From: Micromonospora vinacea
GTDB taxonomy: Bacteria; Actinomycetota; Actinomycetes; Mycobacteriales; Micromonosporaceae
Length of the DNA stretch: 64,000 nucleotides
Assembly: GCF_015751785.1 (NCBI RefSeq)
Contig: NZ_JADOTY010000001.1
Location: 5,084,001 to 5,148,000, forward strand
Reading direction: 5' to 3'
The notes beneath the pieces are model-generated. The model saw only the letters and a list, made by a program, of their open reading frames with translations, was not told the DNA's origin and did no database searches. A program made the translations under genes and the position numbers. Below are positions 14,274 through 23,091 of this stretch, piece by piece; position 1 is the stretch's first letter, and each line of letters starts with the position of its first letter.

Positions 14274-15020
14274 ATGGTCGACTGGTATACGCGGGCCGAC
14301 GTGGACGGCGACGTCGTCCGGATCTCGGAACCGCACGTCAACGAGCTGCTGTCGGCGAACTTCTGGTGGTTGCGGGGCACCGATCGGGACATCGTGATCG
14401 ACGCCGGGCTGGGTGTCGTCGCAGTGCGGGAGGCGATTCCGGGCCTGTTCGAGCGCGATCCGATGGTCGTGCTCACCCACGCGCACCTGGATCACGTCGG
14501 TGCGGCGGCGGAGTTCGATGACCGGGCCGCCCACCCCGCCGAGGCGGGGATCCTTGCGGCGGGCGTACCGGCGAGCCTGTACGGCCCGGAACTCTTCGAG
14601 AAACTGGGGATCGACGCCGCCGGGGAAGCCGTCCCGGAGCTCATGATCGACGTCCTGCCCGACCCCGGCTACGACCCGGCCGCCTACCGCGTCGAACCGA
14701 TGACCCTGACCCGCCTGCTCGACGACGGCGACCGCATCGACCTGGGCGGGCGGGCGCTGACCGTGCTGCACCTTCCCGGCCACACGCCCGGGAGCATCGC
14801 CCTGCTGGAGGAACGCACCGGCACCCTGTACTCGGGCGACATCATCTACGAGGGTGCCCTGATCGACAATCTGCCGAACTCCGACGTGGCCGCGTACCGG
14901 CGAAGCATGCAGGTCCTCGTCGACCTCGACGTGTCCGTCGTCCATCCCGGCCACGGGGACAGCTTCGACCGGACGCGCCTTCGCCAGTTGGCCGAGACCT
15001 ACCTGCGCAGGACGGTCTAG
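14274..15020 (+). CDS. MBL-fold metallo-hydrolase
   Basis: 248-residue metallo-beta-lactamase-fold hydrolase. The zinc-binding motif is THAHLDHVGAA (HxHxDH, about 67-77), with further ligands in LHLPGHTPGSIAL (about 165) and YSGDIIYEGAL (Asp, about 187). A closing VVHPGHGDSF supplies the last histidine. The start VDWYTRADVDGDVVRISEPH fits glyoxalase II-like or quorum-lactonase-like short members. It follows the SnoaL-like gene in the same direction by 33 bases, so co-transcription is possible. Substrate not assigned. Confidence 0.85.
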   Translation: MVDWYTRADVDGDVVRISEPHVNELLSANFWWLRGTDRDIVIDAGLGVVAVREAIPGLFERDPMVVLTHAHLDHVGAAAEFDDRAAHPAEAGILAAGVPASLYGPELFEKLGIDAAGEAVPELMIDVLPDPGYDPAAYRVEPMTLTRLLDDGDRIDLGGRALTVLHLPGHTPGSIALLEERTGTLYSGDIIYEGALIDNLPNSDVAAYRRSMQVLVDLDVSVVHPGHGDSFDRTRLRQLAETYLRRTV

Positions 15021-15087
15021 GCCACGCCCTGCCGATCTTGACGGCGGGTCGCGCGGTTAGGGTGCTCGCCATGATCGAGGACGTCGT

Positions 15088-15615
15088 ATGCCGTTGACGA
15101 ATCCATGGCTGTCGGAGCCCACGCCAGCGAAACGGCTCGACCGGGAACGGCTCGAAGAGCGCCTCCTCAACCTGTTGTCGTCGCAGAACATGTGTGTGCT
15201 CGCGACCACGGGTCCGGACGGGCCGTTGGCCACGCCGGTGCGGTACTTCCCGCTCGGCTTCGCGGTGCTCTTCACCGCCGCGCCACGCTCACCGAAGATG
15301 CGCAACATCGCCGCCGACCCGCGCGTGTCCATCGGCATCTTCGCGCCGCTGGTCGGACTGGCCAGCAGCCGCGGTGCCCAAGTGTTCGGGACGGCCACTG
15401 TGCTCTCTCCGGAGCATCCCGACCGCGCGCACTACTGGGCGGCGGTTCGATGGGAGAACGAGCACGCCGAGCGGGGGCGGGCGCTGTCCGAGCCGCCCGA
15501 GGACACGCTCGTGGTCGTCGAGGCGGAGCGGATCGTCTACACCGAGCACTGGCTGCGACGTGAGGGGTTCGCGCCACGCCAGTTCTGGCGTCGCTCCGCC
15601 AGTGACGAAAGCTGA
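15088..15615 (+). CDS. Pyridoxamine 5'-phosphate oxidase-like flavin/F420-binding protein
   Basis: 175 residues. The split-barrel signature is present: LLSSQNMCVLATTGPDGPLA, TPVRYFPLGFAVLFTAAPRS, SPKMRNIAADPRVSIGIFAP and GAQVFGTATVLSPEH. The FMN or F420 pocket residues usually lie in TPVRYF and SPKxxNI. Start chosen at 15088 with GAGGA six bases upstream. It is intact, in contrast to the broken PPOX-type gene at 8491. It is likely a small oxidoreductase or flavin-binding protein of unknown substrate. Confidence 0.8.
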   Translation: MPLTNPWLSEPTPAKRLDRERLEERLLNLLSSQNMCVLATTGPDGPLATPVRYFPLGFAVLFTAAPRSPKMRNIAADPRVSIGIFAPLVGLASSRGAQVFGTATVLSPEHPDRAHYWAAVRWENEHAERGRALSEPPEDTLVVVEAERIVYTEHWLRREGFAPRQFWRRSASDES

Positions 15616-15635
15616 CCTATTGCATAATTCGCTAT

Positions 15636-16289
15636 GTGCCTCCCACAAGGGAAACGTCGCGGCTCACCCGTAGCCCGGGCCGTCTGCTGGCCTTCAGCGA
15701 CGGTGTCTTCGCGATCGCCGTGACGCTTCTCGTGCTGGAGATCCAACCGCCCCACGACTTCGGCAACCTCGTCCAGGGGCTCGCTGCGCTGTGGCCCTCG
15801 TACCTGGCGTACACGTTGAGCTTCCTGCTCATCGGGCAGGTGTGGGTGAATCACCACGTCATGTTCGACCGCGTCCGGCACGTCGACCGAGGGGTCCTGT
15901 TCCTCAACACGTTGCTCCTGATGGTCATCGCGTTCCTGCCGTTCTCCACGTCACTGCTCGCCGACGCGTTGCGCGCTGAGCAGGGACTGCGGGCGTCGGT
16001 CGTCGTCTACGGCGGCACACTGTGGACGGCGGCGGCCCTCTTCAACATCGTGTGGGCCCACCTTCGGCGCGCGACACTGCTGGACCCCGGCCTCGGTCCG
16101 TTCGGCGCTCGGGCCATCGGCCGCCGGTTCGCGCTCGCGCTGCTCTGGATCGGCTCCGGCATCCTCGTCGGCGCGTTCGTGCCGATCGCCGGCGTCGCCA
16201 TCATCGCCGCCTTCCTGCCCGCCTACTACCTGCCCATCCGCGGCGAGTACGGCGAGGACGACACCGCCGTCGAGCAGCCGGCCGGTTAA
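15636..16289 (+). CDS. TMEM175-family potassium channel protein
   Basis: 217 residues with six predicted helices, one TMEM175 repeat. The family motif FSDGVFAIAVTLLVLEI (about 20-36) is complete; in studied members the first helix with this FSDG motif lines the pore. NPxxN-like QVWVNHHVMFDRV (about 68-80) and the loop HVDRGVLFLNTLLLM follow, then LPFSTSLLADA. The start is a GTG 20 bases after the previous stop, with no strong ribosome site. Bacterial members are tetrameric K+ channels; here, that role is inferred from family. Confidence 0.85.
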   Translation: MPPTRETSRLTRSPGRLLAFSDGVFAIAVTLLVLEIQPPHDFGNLVQGLAALWPSYLAYTLSFLLIGQVWVNHHVMFDRVRHVDRGVLFLNTLLLMVIAFLPFSTSLLADALRAEQGLRASVVVYGGTLWTAAALFNIVWAHLRRATLLDPGLGPFGARAIGRRFALALLWIGSGILVGAFVPIAGVAIIAAFLPAYYLPIRGEYGEDDTAVEQPAG

Positions 16290-16303
16290 CTAGAGTCGGT
16301 GTC

Positions 16304-16747
16304 ATGCGGATCAGGATCGACGGCAACGATCTCCCAGGTCAGCGCCCCGGTGCGGAGGCCGATGCGCTGCGGTTGGGCAACGTGCACGTCGGGGTTCAGC
16401 GCAAGGACGAGGTGGTCGACCAGGTGCCGGCCGACGCGGCCAGCGCCACCTGGTCCTTCGAGGTGTCCAGCCGCGAGATCGACGGGACGCTCGACGTCGG
16501 CGGCCCCTGGGTGCACGGCCGCCCCGGGGCACGTTTTCTGTACCTGAGTTGGGGTGCGGTGACCCAGGACGGCTTCGCCATGTTCCGACGCGCGAAGTTG
16601 ATGTTCACCGACGTGCCGACCGAGCAGCTGCGCGCCGCCCACGAGGGCAACGGAACGCTTGTCGGCCGGCTCGGGTTGACCGATGCCGCCGGTGAGCCGA
16701 TCTGCGCTCGGGTGCACCCGCCCGCCATCGTGTGGGCAGTGGAGTGA
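16304..16747 (+). CDS. DUF5990 family protein
   Basis: 147-residue soluble protein matching DUF5990: start MRIRIDGNDLPGQRPG, then NVHVGVQRKDEVVDQVPADA, ATWSFEVSS, a PWVHGRPGARFLYLSWGAV segment and FRRAKLMF, with LGLTDAAGEPICARVHPPAI near the end. These phrases suggest an all-beta protein. The gene follows the TMEM175 gene by 14 bases and may share its transcript. No function is known to me. Confidence 0.75.
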   Translation: MRIRIDGNDLPGQRPGAEADALRLGNVHVGVQRKDEVVDQVPADAASATWSFEVSSREIDGTLDVGGPWVHGRPGARFLYLSWGAVTQDGFAMFRRAKLMFTDVPTEQLRAAHEGNGTLVGRLGLTDAAGEPICARVHPPAIVWAVE

Positions 16748-16762
16748 GCGTCGTCGCCCCGG

Positions 16763-17854
16763 CTAGCCGCCGAAGTCGACGCCGCTGAGGGAGACGGAGC
16801 GGTGCGCGGCGAGGTGCTCGGCCTGCGCGGTGATTGCCTTACGGGTGGCGTCCGGCAGCCGCTGCCACGGCTGGACGGTGACAGTGAACGTATTGCCGGA
16901 CTTGCGGGGGCGCCAGGTGCCCGCCAGTTCGCCGTCGACCAGGACCGCGCCGGGGCGACCCAACACCGGCCACAGCTCCTTGGCGTGGGCGGCGTCCGGC
17001 ACCAGCGTTGCCCGGTCCTTGGCCTGGAGGAACAGGTCGAACGGGCCGAGCAGGCGGGTGCCTCGGCCGTCGGCCGACTCCAGCGACTTCTCGTCGGCGG
17101 CCAGCAGGGAACGTACCTCGCGGTCGACGGTCACCTCGATCACATCCTCGGGCCAGTGCGCCTTCACGTCCCTCACCGGGGCGTCGAGATAGTCGGCCAC
17201 CTGTTTCGGGGTGGCCGGGCCGAGCAGGCGAAGGTACGCGCGGACGAGGTCGAAGCGGTCACCCGGAGCGGCCGCCTTCCGGAACCCGGTGATGCGCCGC
17301 AGGACCGGGGGTGAGGTGTCGAGCTGCAACTCCAGTCCGGCCCGCAGGGCGGCGAGCCGGAACGGCATCTCGTAGAGGTGCGTGGCGTCGCACGGCCGGC
17401 AGAACCGCAGGTACGGCTCGGGCAGCATCGTGGCCAGGCGTCCGGAGAGATCCCCCTTGACCGTCGGTGTGCTGACGACGGCCCGCATCCGGGCGGCGAT
17501 CTCGTCCAGGGCCGCGAGGGTGTCGATGCCGGCAGCCTTCAACGGCTTGGCGGCGTCGTAGATGCGCTTGCCCGCGTCGGCCTCGGAGAAGGGTTCGACG
17601 GCGGCCGCCACCTTTGCGACGTCGGCCCGACGGTAGAGGTGGGGAGCGCCCCGTACGGTCCACAGCAGGACCAGCTCGGTATCGGACAACGCGGTCACGT
17701 CGACCCCGCGTACCGCCAGCGCCCACCGGGCGCCGTCCGGACCGGTGTTCTGCACCCCGAGGTCCAGGACGGCGGTGTCGGCGAGCGTGCCCTCGGTCCG
17801 GTCCAGTTGCTGGGCCTGGACCCGGAAGTTCATCACCTGGTGCCGATCGACCAT
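16763..17854 (-). CDS. Winged-helix DNA-binding protein, AlkZ/YcaQ-like (HTH_42)
   Basis: 363 residues of the HTH_42 winged-helix family, which includes the AlkZ and YcaQ DNA glycosylases that remove interstrand crosslinks. Visible features are an early Gln-bearing segment (VLDLGVQNTGPDGARW, about 28-43) where the catalytic QxQ/QxD loop lies in AlkZ, RGAPHLYRRADVAKVAAAVE, LGPATPKQVADYLDAPVRDV (a winged helix), and RLLGPFDLFLQAKDRATLVP with PWQRLPDATRKAITAQAE at the end. The classical QxQ is not clear, so glycosylase activity is uncertain. It starts 9 bases after the DUF418 gene, suggesting one transcript. Confidence 0.7.
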   Translation of the reverse strand: MVDRHQVMNFRVQAQQLDRTEGTLADTAVLDLGVQNTGPDGARWALAVRGVDVTALSDTELVLLWTVRGAPHLYRRADVAKVAAAVEPFSEADAGKRIYDAAKPLKAAGIDTLAALDEIAARMRAVVSTPTVKGDLSGRLATMLPEPYLRFCRPCDATHLYEMPFRLAALRAGLELQLDTSPPVLRRITGFRKAAAPGDRFDLVRAYLRLLGPATPKQVADYLDAPVRDVKAHWPEDVIEVTVDREVRSLLAADEKSLESADGRGTRLLGPFDLFLQAKDRATLVPDAAHAKELWPVLGRPGAVLVDGELAGTWRPRKSGNTFTVTVQPWQRLPDATRKAITAQAEHLAAHRSVSLSGVDFGG

Positions 17855-17863
17855 GTCTGCACC

Positions 17864-19051
17864 CTAGTTGGGGCGGCGCGCCCGGTGGGTCCAGGCGCGC
17901 AGCGCCCATTCGACAGGGCCGTACCGGAACCGCCGCAGCCACCAGGCGCTGGCCACCAGCTGGACCGCGACGATCACCAGTGCGATCAGCAGCGTCTGTG
18001 CCGGCGAGGTGCGGCCGACCAGACCCCACCCGACACCGGTGAAGACGAGCACGCACACGAGCGACTGGGCCAGGTAGTTCGTCAGGGCCATCCGCCCGGC
18101 GGGCGCGAACACGTCCGCGACGCGCGGCCGCCGCGTGAACAGGCGCAGCCACGTCGCCGCGTAGGCCGCGGCCAGGAACGGCGCGGTGACGATGCTGACC
18201 ATCAGCCCGGTCAGGTTCGCCGTGGAGCCACCGACCGCGAACACGACGGCGCCGGCCAGACCGACCGGATACCCCACCTTCTCGCACCGGCGCAGCAGGT
18301 CCTCGTGGGCGGGCACGGCGGCGAGGAGCCGGTGCTTGCCGGCGGCCAGCCCGACGAGGAACGCCGCGAACGCCAGGGGGCCCTGCACGGCCAGGCCACC
18401 GATCATCGCCGGCATCGACCGCAGGTGCTCCAGGACGACATCGCCGAGGCCACCGCCCAGCGCCAGCGTGGAACGCGCACCGGCGTCGACAGCGGCGGCC
18501 TCGTCCGGGACCAGTGTGGCACCGAGGACCGCGGCGATCCCGACCACGACGGCGATGCCGCCGATGATGGCCGCCGCCGCGACCAGCGCGGTGCGGGGCT
18601 CGATCCGCCGGACCGCGAACAGCGCGAGACCGAGCAGCGCGTACGTGGTGAGGATGTCGCCGTGGAACAGCAGCACCGCGTGCAGCACGCCGAGAACGAA
18701 CAACCCGGTGAGCCGGCGCAGGAAGGCCGGGCGGAATGCCGCGCCGCGCCGGGCCGCGGAGTCGAGTTGCAGTGTGAAGCTGTAGCCGAACAGGAAGGCG
18801 AACAGCAGGTACGCCTTCATCGCGAACAACAGCTCCACCGCGCCGGAGATCAGCAGGTCGAGCGTGCCGCGCGTCGGATCGTCGACCAGGTGGAAGTCGT
18901 AGCCGGAGCTGAAGAACGAGATGTTCACGAGCAGGATGAGCAGCAGCGCGCTTCCGCGCAGTGCGTCGACGGCGCTGATTCGGGCGAGGGTGTTCCCGGG
19001 CGAGGGCGGTGGGTGGCTGTCGCCGGGTCGGTCGAGCCCTGTCACATTCAT
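17864..19051 (-). CDS. DUF418 family polytopic membrane protein
   Basis: 395 residues, about ten hydrophobic segments. It begins with the typical DUF418 opening after a short leader: ISAVDALRGSALLLILLVNI. It then carries FAMKAYLLFAFLFGYSFTLQ and a long C-terminal block (about 235-395) with AGRMALTNYLAQSLVCVLVF and FRYGPVEWALRAWT, the signature phrases of the family. DUF418 proteins resemble acyltransferase_3-like membrane enzymes; a transport or acylation role is unproven. The ATG at 19051 is preceded by GGAGG. Confidence 0.85.
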   Translation of the reverse strand: MNVTGLDRPGDSHPPPSPGNTLARISAVDALRGSALLLILLVNISFFSSGYDFHLVDDPTRGTLDLLISGAVELLFAMKAYLLFAFLFGYSFTLQLDSAARRGAAFRPAFLRRLTGLFVLGVLHAVLLFHGDILTTYALLGLALFAVRRIEPRTALVAAAAIIGGIAVVVGIAAVLGATLVPDEAAAVDAGARSTLALGGGLGDVVLEHLRSMPAMIGGLAVQGPLAFAAFLVGLAAGKHRLLAAVPAHEDLLRRCEKVGYPVGLAGAVVFAVGGSTANLTGLMVSIVTAPFLAAAYAATWLRLFTRRPRVADVFAPAGRMALTNYLAQSLVCVLVFTGVGWGLVGRTSPAQTLLIALVIVAVQLVASAWWLRRFRYGPVEWALRAWTHRARRPN

Positions 19052-19238
19052 GGTGTCCAGCCTCCGGACCATGGCCCACTGCCGGAAAGTGTTTTCGTCA
19101 CACGCGCTGTCGTGACGAAAAGGCCCGCTCCCCGGTCCGGGGGAGGTGGTTCCCTCCGCGCGGCGATCCGCCCGCCTCGCCGTTCGGGGACGGTGATCTC
19201 GGATGTGCCAACGCCCACCGTTGAGAGGGAGACAAGCT

Positions 19239-19895
19239 GTGAGTCGACCACCACGCGCAAGGACCACGGCCGCGCCGCCACCGCCGTCCTGGGCCCGCCG
19301 AGCCGGTCACGTGGCGTGGATCGCCCCCGTGCTGGGCTTCATCCCGCTGCACGTGCCGTGGATCCTGGGCATCCCGCTGTTCGCCAATCCCGGTCCGTTC
19401 CGCGAGTGGTACCACGGTCGCGGGCCCGGGGTGGGGGATCATCCGGTCGATGGCTTCCTGGGCCTGCCGGCCGGCGCGTTCTACCTGGGTCTGCTGTGCG
19501 TCCTCGCCGCGCTCGGAGGCGTCCTGGCGCTGGGGCTCATCAGTGACTGGGGAACGGTCTTTCCCCGGTGGGTGCCGTGGCTGCGCGGACGTCGGGTGCC
19601 ACAGTGGGTGCCGCTGACGCCGACGGTGCTGGGATCCGCCCTGATGATCGGCTACTCGGCGACCCTGCCCTGGCAGTTCGCCGCGGACCTGGCGGATTCC
19701 AGCACGGAGGACATCTTCACCCCGACCGGCGTCCTGATCGGCCTCCCGCTCCTGCTGGCCTGGGCGGTCGCGTTGCCGCTGGCCGGATGGTCCTACTACC
19801 GCCGTACCCGTCTGCCGCGACGCGACCGGCGGCGCTGGTCGGCGTCGGTGGATGACCAACCAGCGTCGCCGTCCGGGTGGCCCGGGATGGGCTGA
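19239..19895 (+). CDS. Hypothetical polytopic membrane protein
   Basis: 218 residues from a GTG at 19239 behind GAGAGGGAGA. Four hydrophobic segments are seen: about 25-45 (VAWIAPVLGFIPLHVPWI), 81-105 (AFYLGLLCVLAALGGVLALG), 130-150 (VPLTPTVLGSALMIGYSA) and 176-196 (VLIGLPLLLAWAVALPLAG). A tryptophan- and proline-rich style (FREWYHGRG, FPRWVPWLRGRRVPQW) is typical of small actinobacterial membrane proteins linked to a regulator, but no regulator adjoins it. Function unknown; its stop lies 5 bases from the convergent carbonic anhydrase stop. Confidence 0.6.
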   Translation: MSRPPRARTTAAPPPPSWARRAGHVAWIAPVLGFIPLHVPWILGIPLFANPGPFREWYHGRGPGVGDHPVDGFLGLPAGAFYLGLLCVLAALGGVLALGLISDWGTVFPRWVPWLRGRRVPQWVPLTPTVLGSALMIGYSATLPWQFAADLADSSTEDIFTPTGVLIGLPLLLAWAVALPLAGWSYYRRTRLPRRDRRRWSASVDDQPASPSGWPGMG

Positions 19896-19900
19896 CGGCC

Positions 19901-20611
19901 TCAGGCCACCAGGGAGACCCGCCCGTTGTCGAGGTCGTAGCGGGCGCCGACCACGCGCAGCGCGCCCTCGTGCACCTTCTCGGAGATGATGGTGCTGCGG
20001 GCGCTGAGCGCCCGCACCTGAGCGGCGATGTTGGCCCGGACCGCGTTCTCCACCGGGTCGCCGGGCTGGTTCAGCACCGGCTCGACGACCGGGCGCAGGG
20101 CGTCCACGATGGTGCCGATGTGCCCGGGCGCCGTCCCCCCGGTGTGGATGGCGTCGATGGTGGCGGTGATCGCGCCGCAGCGTTCGTGGCCGAGGACGAC
20201 GATCAGCAGGCTGCCGAACTCCTCCACGGCGAACTCGACGCTGCCGAGCAGTAGGTCGTCGACGATGTTGCCGGCCACCCGGTTGTCGAACAGGTCACCC
20301 AACCCCTGGTCGAAGAGCACCTCGGGGGCCACCCGGGAGTCCGCGCAGCCGACGGTGATGGCGAACGGGTGCTGACCGGCGGCGAGCCGGTGCAGGTCGG
20401 TCAGGCCCTGGTGCGGGTGCCGTCCGTGGCCGGAGGTGAACCGCCGGTTGCCGGCCTGCAGCCGGCGCAGCGCCTCGGCCGGCGTGTCGACCGGGTTGTC
20501 GGCTGGCGCGGCAGCGGCGGCGGACGGGCTGGCCGCGGCCGCGCCGAGCGCCACGGCGGCGGCGCCACCGGCGGTCAGCAGCGAACGGCGGGACAGGTGG
20601 GAACGTGCCAC
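19901..20611 (-). CDS. Exported beta-class carbonic anhydrase, Tat signal
   Basis: 236 residues from a GTG at 20611, where GGGAG is six bases upstream; an ATG two codons earlier has no usable spacing. The enzyme interconverts CO2 and bicarbonate. Zinc ligands are visible as Cys in ITVGCADSRVAPE, His and Cys in VLGHERCGAI, with the Asp of CADSR forming the dyad with Arg. VRANIAAQVRALSARS and LVVGARYDLDNGRV close the fold. The N-terminus SHLSRRSLLTAGGAAAVAL is a twin-arginine signal followed by an alanine-rich cleavage region, so the enzyme acts outside the membrane. Confidence 0.88.
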   Translation of the reverse strand: MARSHLSRRSLLTAGGAAAVALGAAAASPSAAAAAPADNPVDTPAEALRRLQAGNRRFTSGHGRHPHQGLTDLHRLAAGQHPFAITVGCADSRVAPEVLFDQGLGDLFDNRVAGNIVDDLLLGSVEFAVEEFGSLLIVVLGHERCGAITATIDAIHTGGTAPGHIGTIVDALRPVVEPVLNQPGDPVENAVRANIAAQVRALSARSTIISEKVHEGALRVVGARYDLDNGRVSLVA

Positions 20612-20740
20612 GATCATCTCCCTGCGGTGAGGCAACTCGCCTCTTCCTACCAGCCCGCCGTCCACAATGGTTGCCGCCCTCCGTGGGCGGGAGGTCGAGC
20701 AAATTGATCATCGTTTGGAGATCGGCTATCGTCCGCGTCC

Positions 20741-21247
20741 GTGAAATCTTCCCGTCTTGCTTCCGTCATGTTGATCCTCGCCGTTACGACAGCCCTCGCC
20801 GCCTGCGGGGACGGTGACAAGGCGACGACCGCCGGACCCACCACGCCCGCGCCGACGTCCGCCGCCCCGTCCGCGGTGGCCACCTCCGCCGCCGCGACGC
20901 CGGCTTCGTCACCCGCGGCTGGCGCGGCGACTGACAAGAAGCTCTGCGAGGCGGTGAAGAAGGCAAACGACGAGATGAGCGCCGAGATGGTGAAGGTCTT
21001 CACGACTGGGGACGCGTCGGCGGCGGACTTCAAGAAGCTCCTGACCGGTCTGGAGCAGAAGGTGACCACCGTCGCCTCGAGCGGCGACGGCAAGCTGGCC
21101 GACGCCCTGCGGACGTTCGCCGCCGAGGCGGCCAAGGCCGCGGCCGCGGCGGACCCGGCGACCGCCGCCGACAACCCGGCCTTCGAAAAGGCCGGCAAGG
21201 ACGTCAGCTCCGCGTGCAAGGCCCACGGGGTCATCATGGTTCTCTGA
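20741..21247 (+). CDS. Lipoprotein of unknown function
   Basis: 168 residues. A lipoprotein signal peptide is clear, VMLILAVTTALAACGDGD, with lipobox LAAC (Cys22). A low-complexity Thr/Ala/Ser/Pro linker (about 27-63) leads to a helical domain (KLCEAVKKANDEMSAEMVKV, FKKLLTGLEQKVTTVAS, AFEKAGKDVSSACKAHG) with two cysteines that could pair. The start is GTG at 20741. It is flanked by a strong terminator at 21278-21318. It is probably anchored on the outer face of the membrane; no family was recognised. Confidence 0.7.
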   Translation: MKSSRLASVMLILAVTTALAACGDGDKATTAGPTTPAPTSAAPSAVATSAAATPASSPAAGAATDKKLCEAVKKANDEMSAEMVKVFTTGDASAADFKKLLTGLEQKVTTVASSGDGKLADALRTFAAEAAKAAAAADPATAADNPAFEKAGKDVSSACKAHGVIMVL

Positions 21248-21277
21248 CCGTCGCGGCCCGATCAGGTCGGGTGTGAT

Positions 21278-21318
21278 GACGGACGGCCCCCACGCCCTGG
21301 GCGTGGGGGCCGTCCGTC
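21278..21318. terminator. 19-bp perfect bidirectional terminator hairpin
   Basis: GACGGACGGCCCCCACGCC and its exact complement around a CTG loop, between the convergent lipoprotein (stop 21247) and DUF1996 (stop 21334) genes. The symmetric position makes it a likely terminator for both strands. Confidence 0.85.
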
Positions 21319-21333
21319 GAAACGGAGGCGGTG

Positions 21334-22842
21334 TCAGCCGCCGGCGAAGGTCGTGTCGATGCCGCACTTGGCGTTCTGGTTGAGGCAGGACTTCACCAGG
21401 TCACCGAGGCGCTCCGGCTCCCAGGCGTTCATGAAGTCGCCGTGCATGGATGACGGCTTGCCGGAGGAGAGGCTGAGGCCGTCACCGCCCAGCGACTCAT
21501 AGTTGACCATGAAGGAGAGATCCGGTACGGCCACCGGGTACTTGCCGGTGCAGACGCCGTTCACCGGGTCGCCCATGTGCGACTTGTGATCGGGTGAGTC
21601 GATGTTCTTGCCGTCCCAGCAGTCCTTGAACACGAGCTGGAAGATCAGGTTGCCACCGGGGGCGCACTTCGGCCAGTTGCCGTCGGCGCTGCGGCCGATC
21701 TCGGCGCTGCCCGCGCACCAGAACTGGTTGCTACCGGCGTTCTTCGGAGTGTCCACCTGCCGCTTGGCGTCGCCTTCGACCACCACCAGGCCCGGCGGGA
21801 AGGGCTTGACGGTCGACGGGTCCTTGACCCGCGAGCCGTAGTAGATGCGCATGCTCTTGATCGGCACGGCCTTGCCGTCCTTGCGCAGTTCCGGGGTCCA
21901 GTAGGCGCTCTTGTCCCCGGGGGCGTTGCAGGTGTTCGCCGCGGCGAACAGCTTGTCAGTGGTGGTGAAGGCGTCGATCTTCGGGCCGAAGAAGGTGTGC
22001 ATGTGTGAGGCGCCCGAGAGACCAGGCAGGACGATCGGGTCGTCCGGGGCCGAGTTCGCGACGCCACAGTCGGTGTGGAACTCGGGAACCCGGGTGGTGC
22101 CCGGCGGCACCGCCTTCGGCGTGATGGCGTTGAAGGCGGCCAGTTCCCTGCTCCACTTGGCCTGGTCGACAGGCACCCAGGCGCCGGCCGGTGCGCCCGG
22201 CGGGACGGACGACGACGGGGACGCGGACGGGGACGAACTCGGCGTGGTCGAAGGGGCGGCCGACGTGCTCGGCGTGGCCGACGCGCTCGGCGACGTGCCC
22301 GCCGCGGGGCCGAACGTGAACCAGTTGAGGTTCACGAAGTCCGACGTCGAGGTGCTCTTCATGACGGCGAAGACCGTCTGCGGGCCCGCCGGCACGGCGG
22401 ACGCCTTCGCGGTGACGGTCTTCCACTTCTGCCAGCCACCGGTCCCCGCGATCGGGAAGCTGGCCAGCAGTTGACCGTTCTGCGCGCCGAGGCGCAACTC
22501 TACAACGCCGCCGGCGGTGTTGAGCGAGGCGACCCGGGCCGTGAGGTCGACGCCCGTTATCGACACACCGTCGTAGCGCAGCCAGTCGCCGCTGGCCAGC
22601 CAGCCGACGTTCCGACCGCCGTCGGCATCGCCGGTGCCCTCGGTCTGCGCACCGGACTGCGCCGCGAAGGCCTCTGCCTGCACCCGGCCGGGCACGGCGA
22701 CCTCTTCGGCCTGGGCGCCGGCGATGTAGATGCCACTGCCGGCCAGCGCGGCGATGACCGCGGAAGCGAGCGTGACGCGGGCGAGGCGACGACGCTTTCG
22801 CGCCCGGTCCGGCGGTGCGACGTGCGCGGGGGGAGTCCGCAT
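21334..22842 (-). CDS. Secreted DUF1996 protein with N-terminal carbohydrate-binding module
   Basis: 502 residues. An N-terminal membrane or signal segment (about 17-45, RRLARVTLASAVIAALAGSG) precedes a CBM6-like module (about 52-170): VQAEAFAAQSGAQTEGT, NVGWLASGDWLRYDGVSI, VVELRLGAQNGQLLASFP and SDFVNLNWFTFG. A Ser/Pro/Thr-rich linker (about 178-222) follows. The C-terminal DUF1996 region has EFHTDCGVANSAPDDPIVLP, GASHMHTFFG, CWDGKNIDSPDHKSHM and HGDFMNAWEP, with conserved histidines and cysteines. DUF1996 occurs in secreted fungal and bacterial proteins, probably polysaccharide-active; the substrate is unknown. The ATG at 22842 is chosen because AAGGAC precedes it. Confidence 0.82.
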   Translation of the reverse strand: MRTPPAHVAPPDRARKRRRLARVTLASAVIAALAGSGIYIAGAQAEEVAVPGRVQAEAFAAQSGAQTEGTGDADGGRNVGWLASGDWLRYDGVSITGVDLTARVASLNTAGGVVELRLGAQNGQLLASFPIAGTGGWQKWKTVTAKASAVPAGPQTVFAVMKSTSTSDFVNLNWFTFGPAAGTSPSASATPSTSAAPSTTPSSSPSASPSSSVPPGAPAGAWVPVDQAKWSRELAAFNAITPKAVPPGTTRVPEFHTDCGVANSAPDDPIVLPGLSGASHMHTFFGPKIDAFTTTDKLFAAANTCNAPGDKSAYWTPELRKDGKAVPIKSMRIYYGSRVKDPSTVKPFPPGLVVVEGDAKRQVDTPKNAGSNQFWCAGSAEIGRSADGNWPKCAPGGNLIFQLVFKDCWDGKNIDSPDHKSHMGDPVNGVCTGKYPVAVPDLSFMVNYESLGGDGLSLSSGKPSSMHGDFMNAWEPERLGDLVKSCLNQNAKCGIDTTFAGG

Positions 22843-23091
22843 TACCAGTGATGTCCTTCGAGTCGACGATAAAGCTCTTGTCGGAAGGAGTATGTGCACG
22901 TCAGGGGCCGTCATCAACTCGCCGGGAAAGAATTAAGGAGGCCGGTCCACAAGTGCCCTGGCAGCCAGCGCGACGGCTCGGGATGACAATTTTTCGCGCG
23001 TAGAGGCTTATGTTTCCATTAAGTCCTGTCGTTCGGTTCTGGTGCCGGGATTACGGATTTTGAGTAACGAATTGCGGCCGAATCATCGGCC

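Noticed and set aside
15015..15060. Short GCCGATCTTGACGGCGGG resembling an arm of the 61.3-kb palindrome
   Set aside because: Only one arm-like piece, without a complementary partner nearby, so it is not counted as an element.
22843..23091. AT-rich gap of about 250 bases ahead of the DUF1996 gene
   Set aside because: It probably holds the promoter for the leftward gene, but no distinct -35/-10 pair or operator could be defended.
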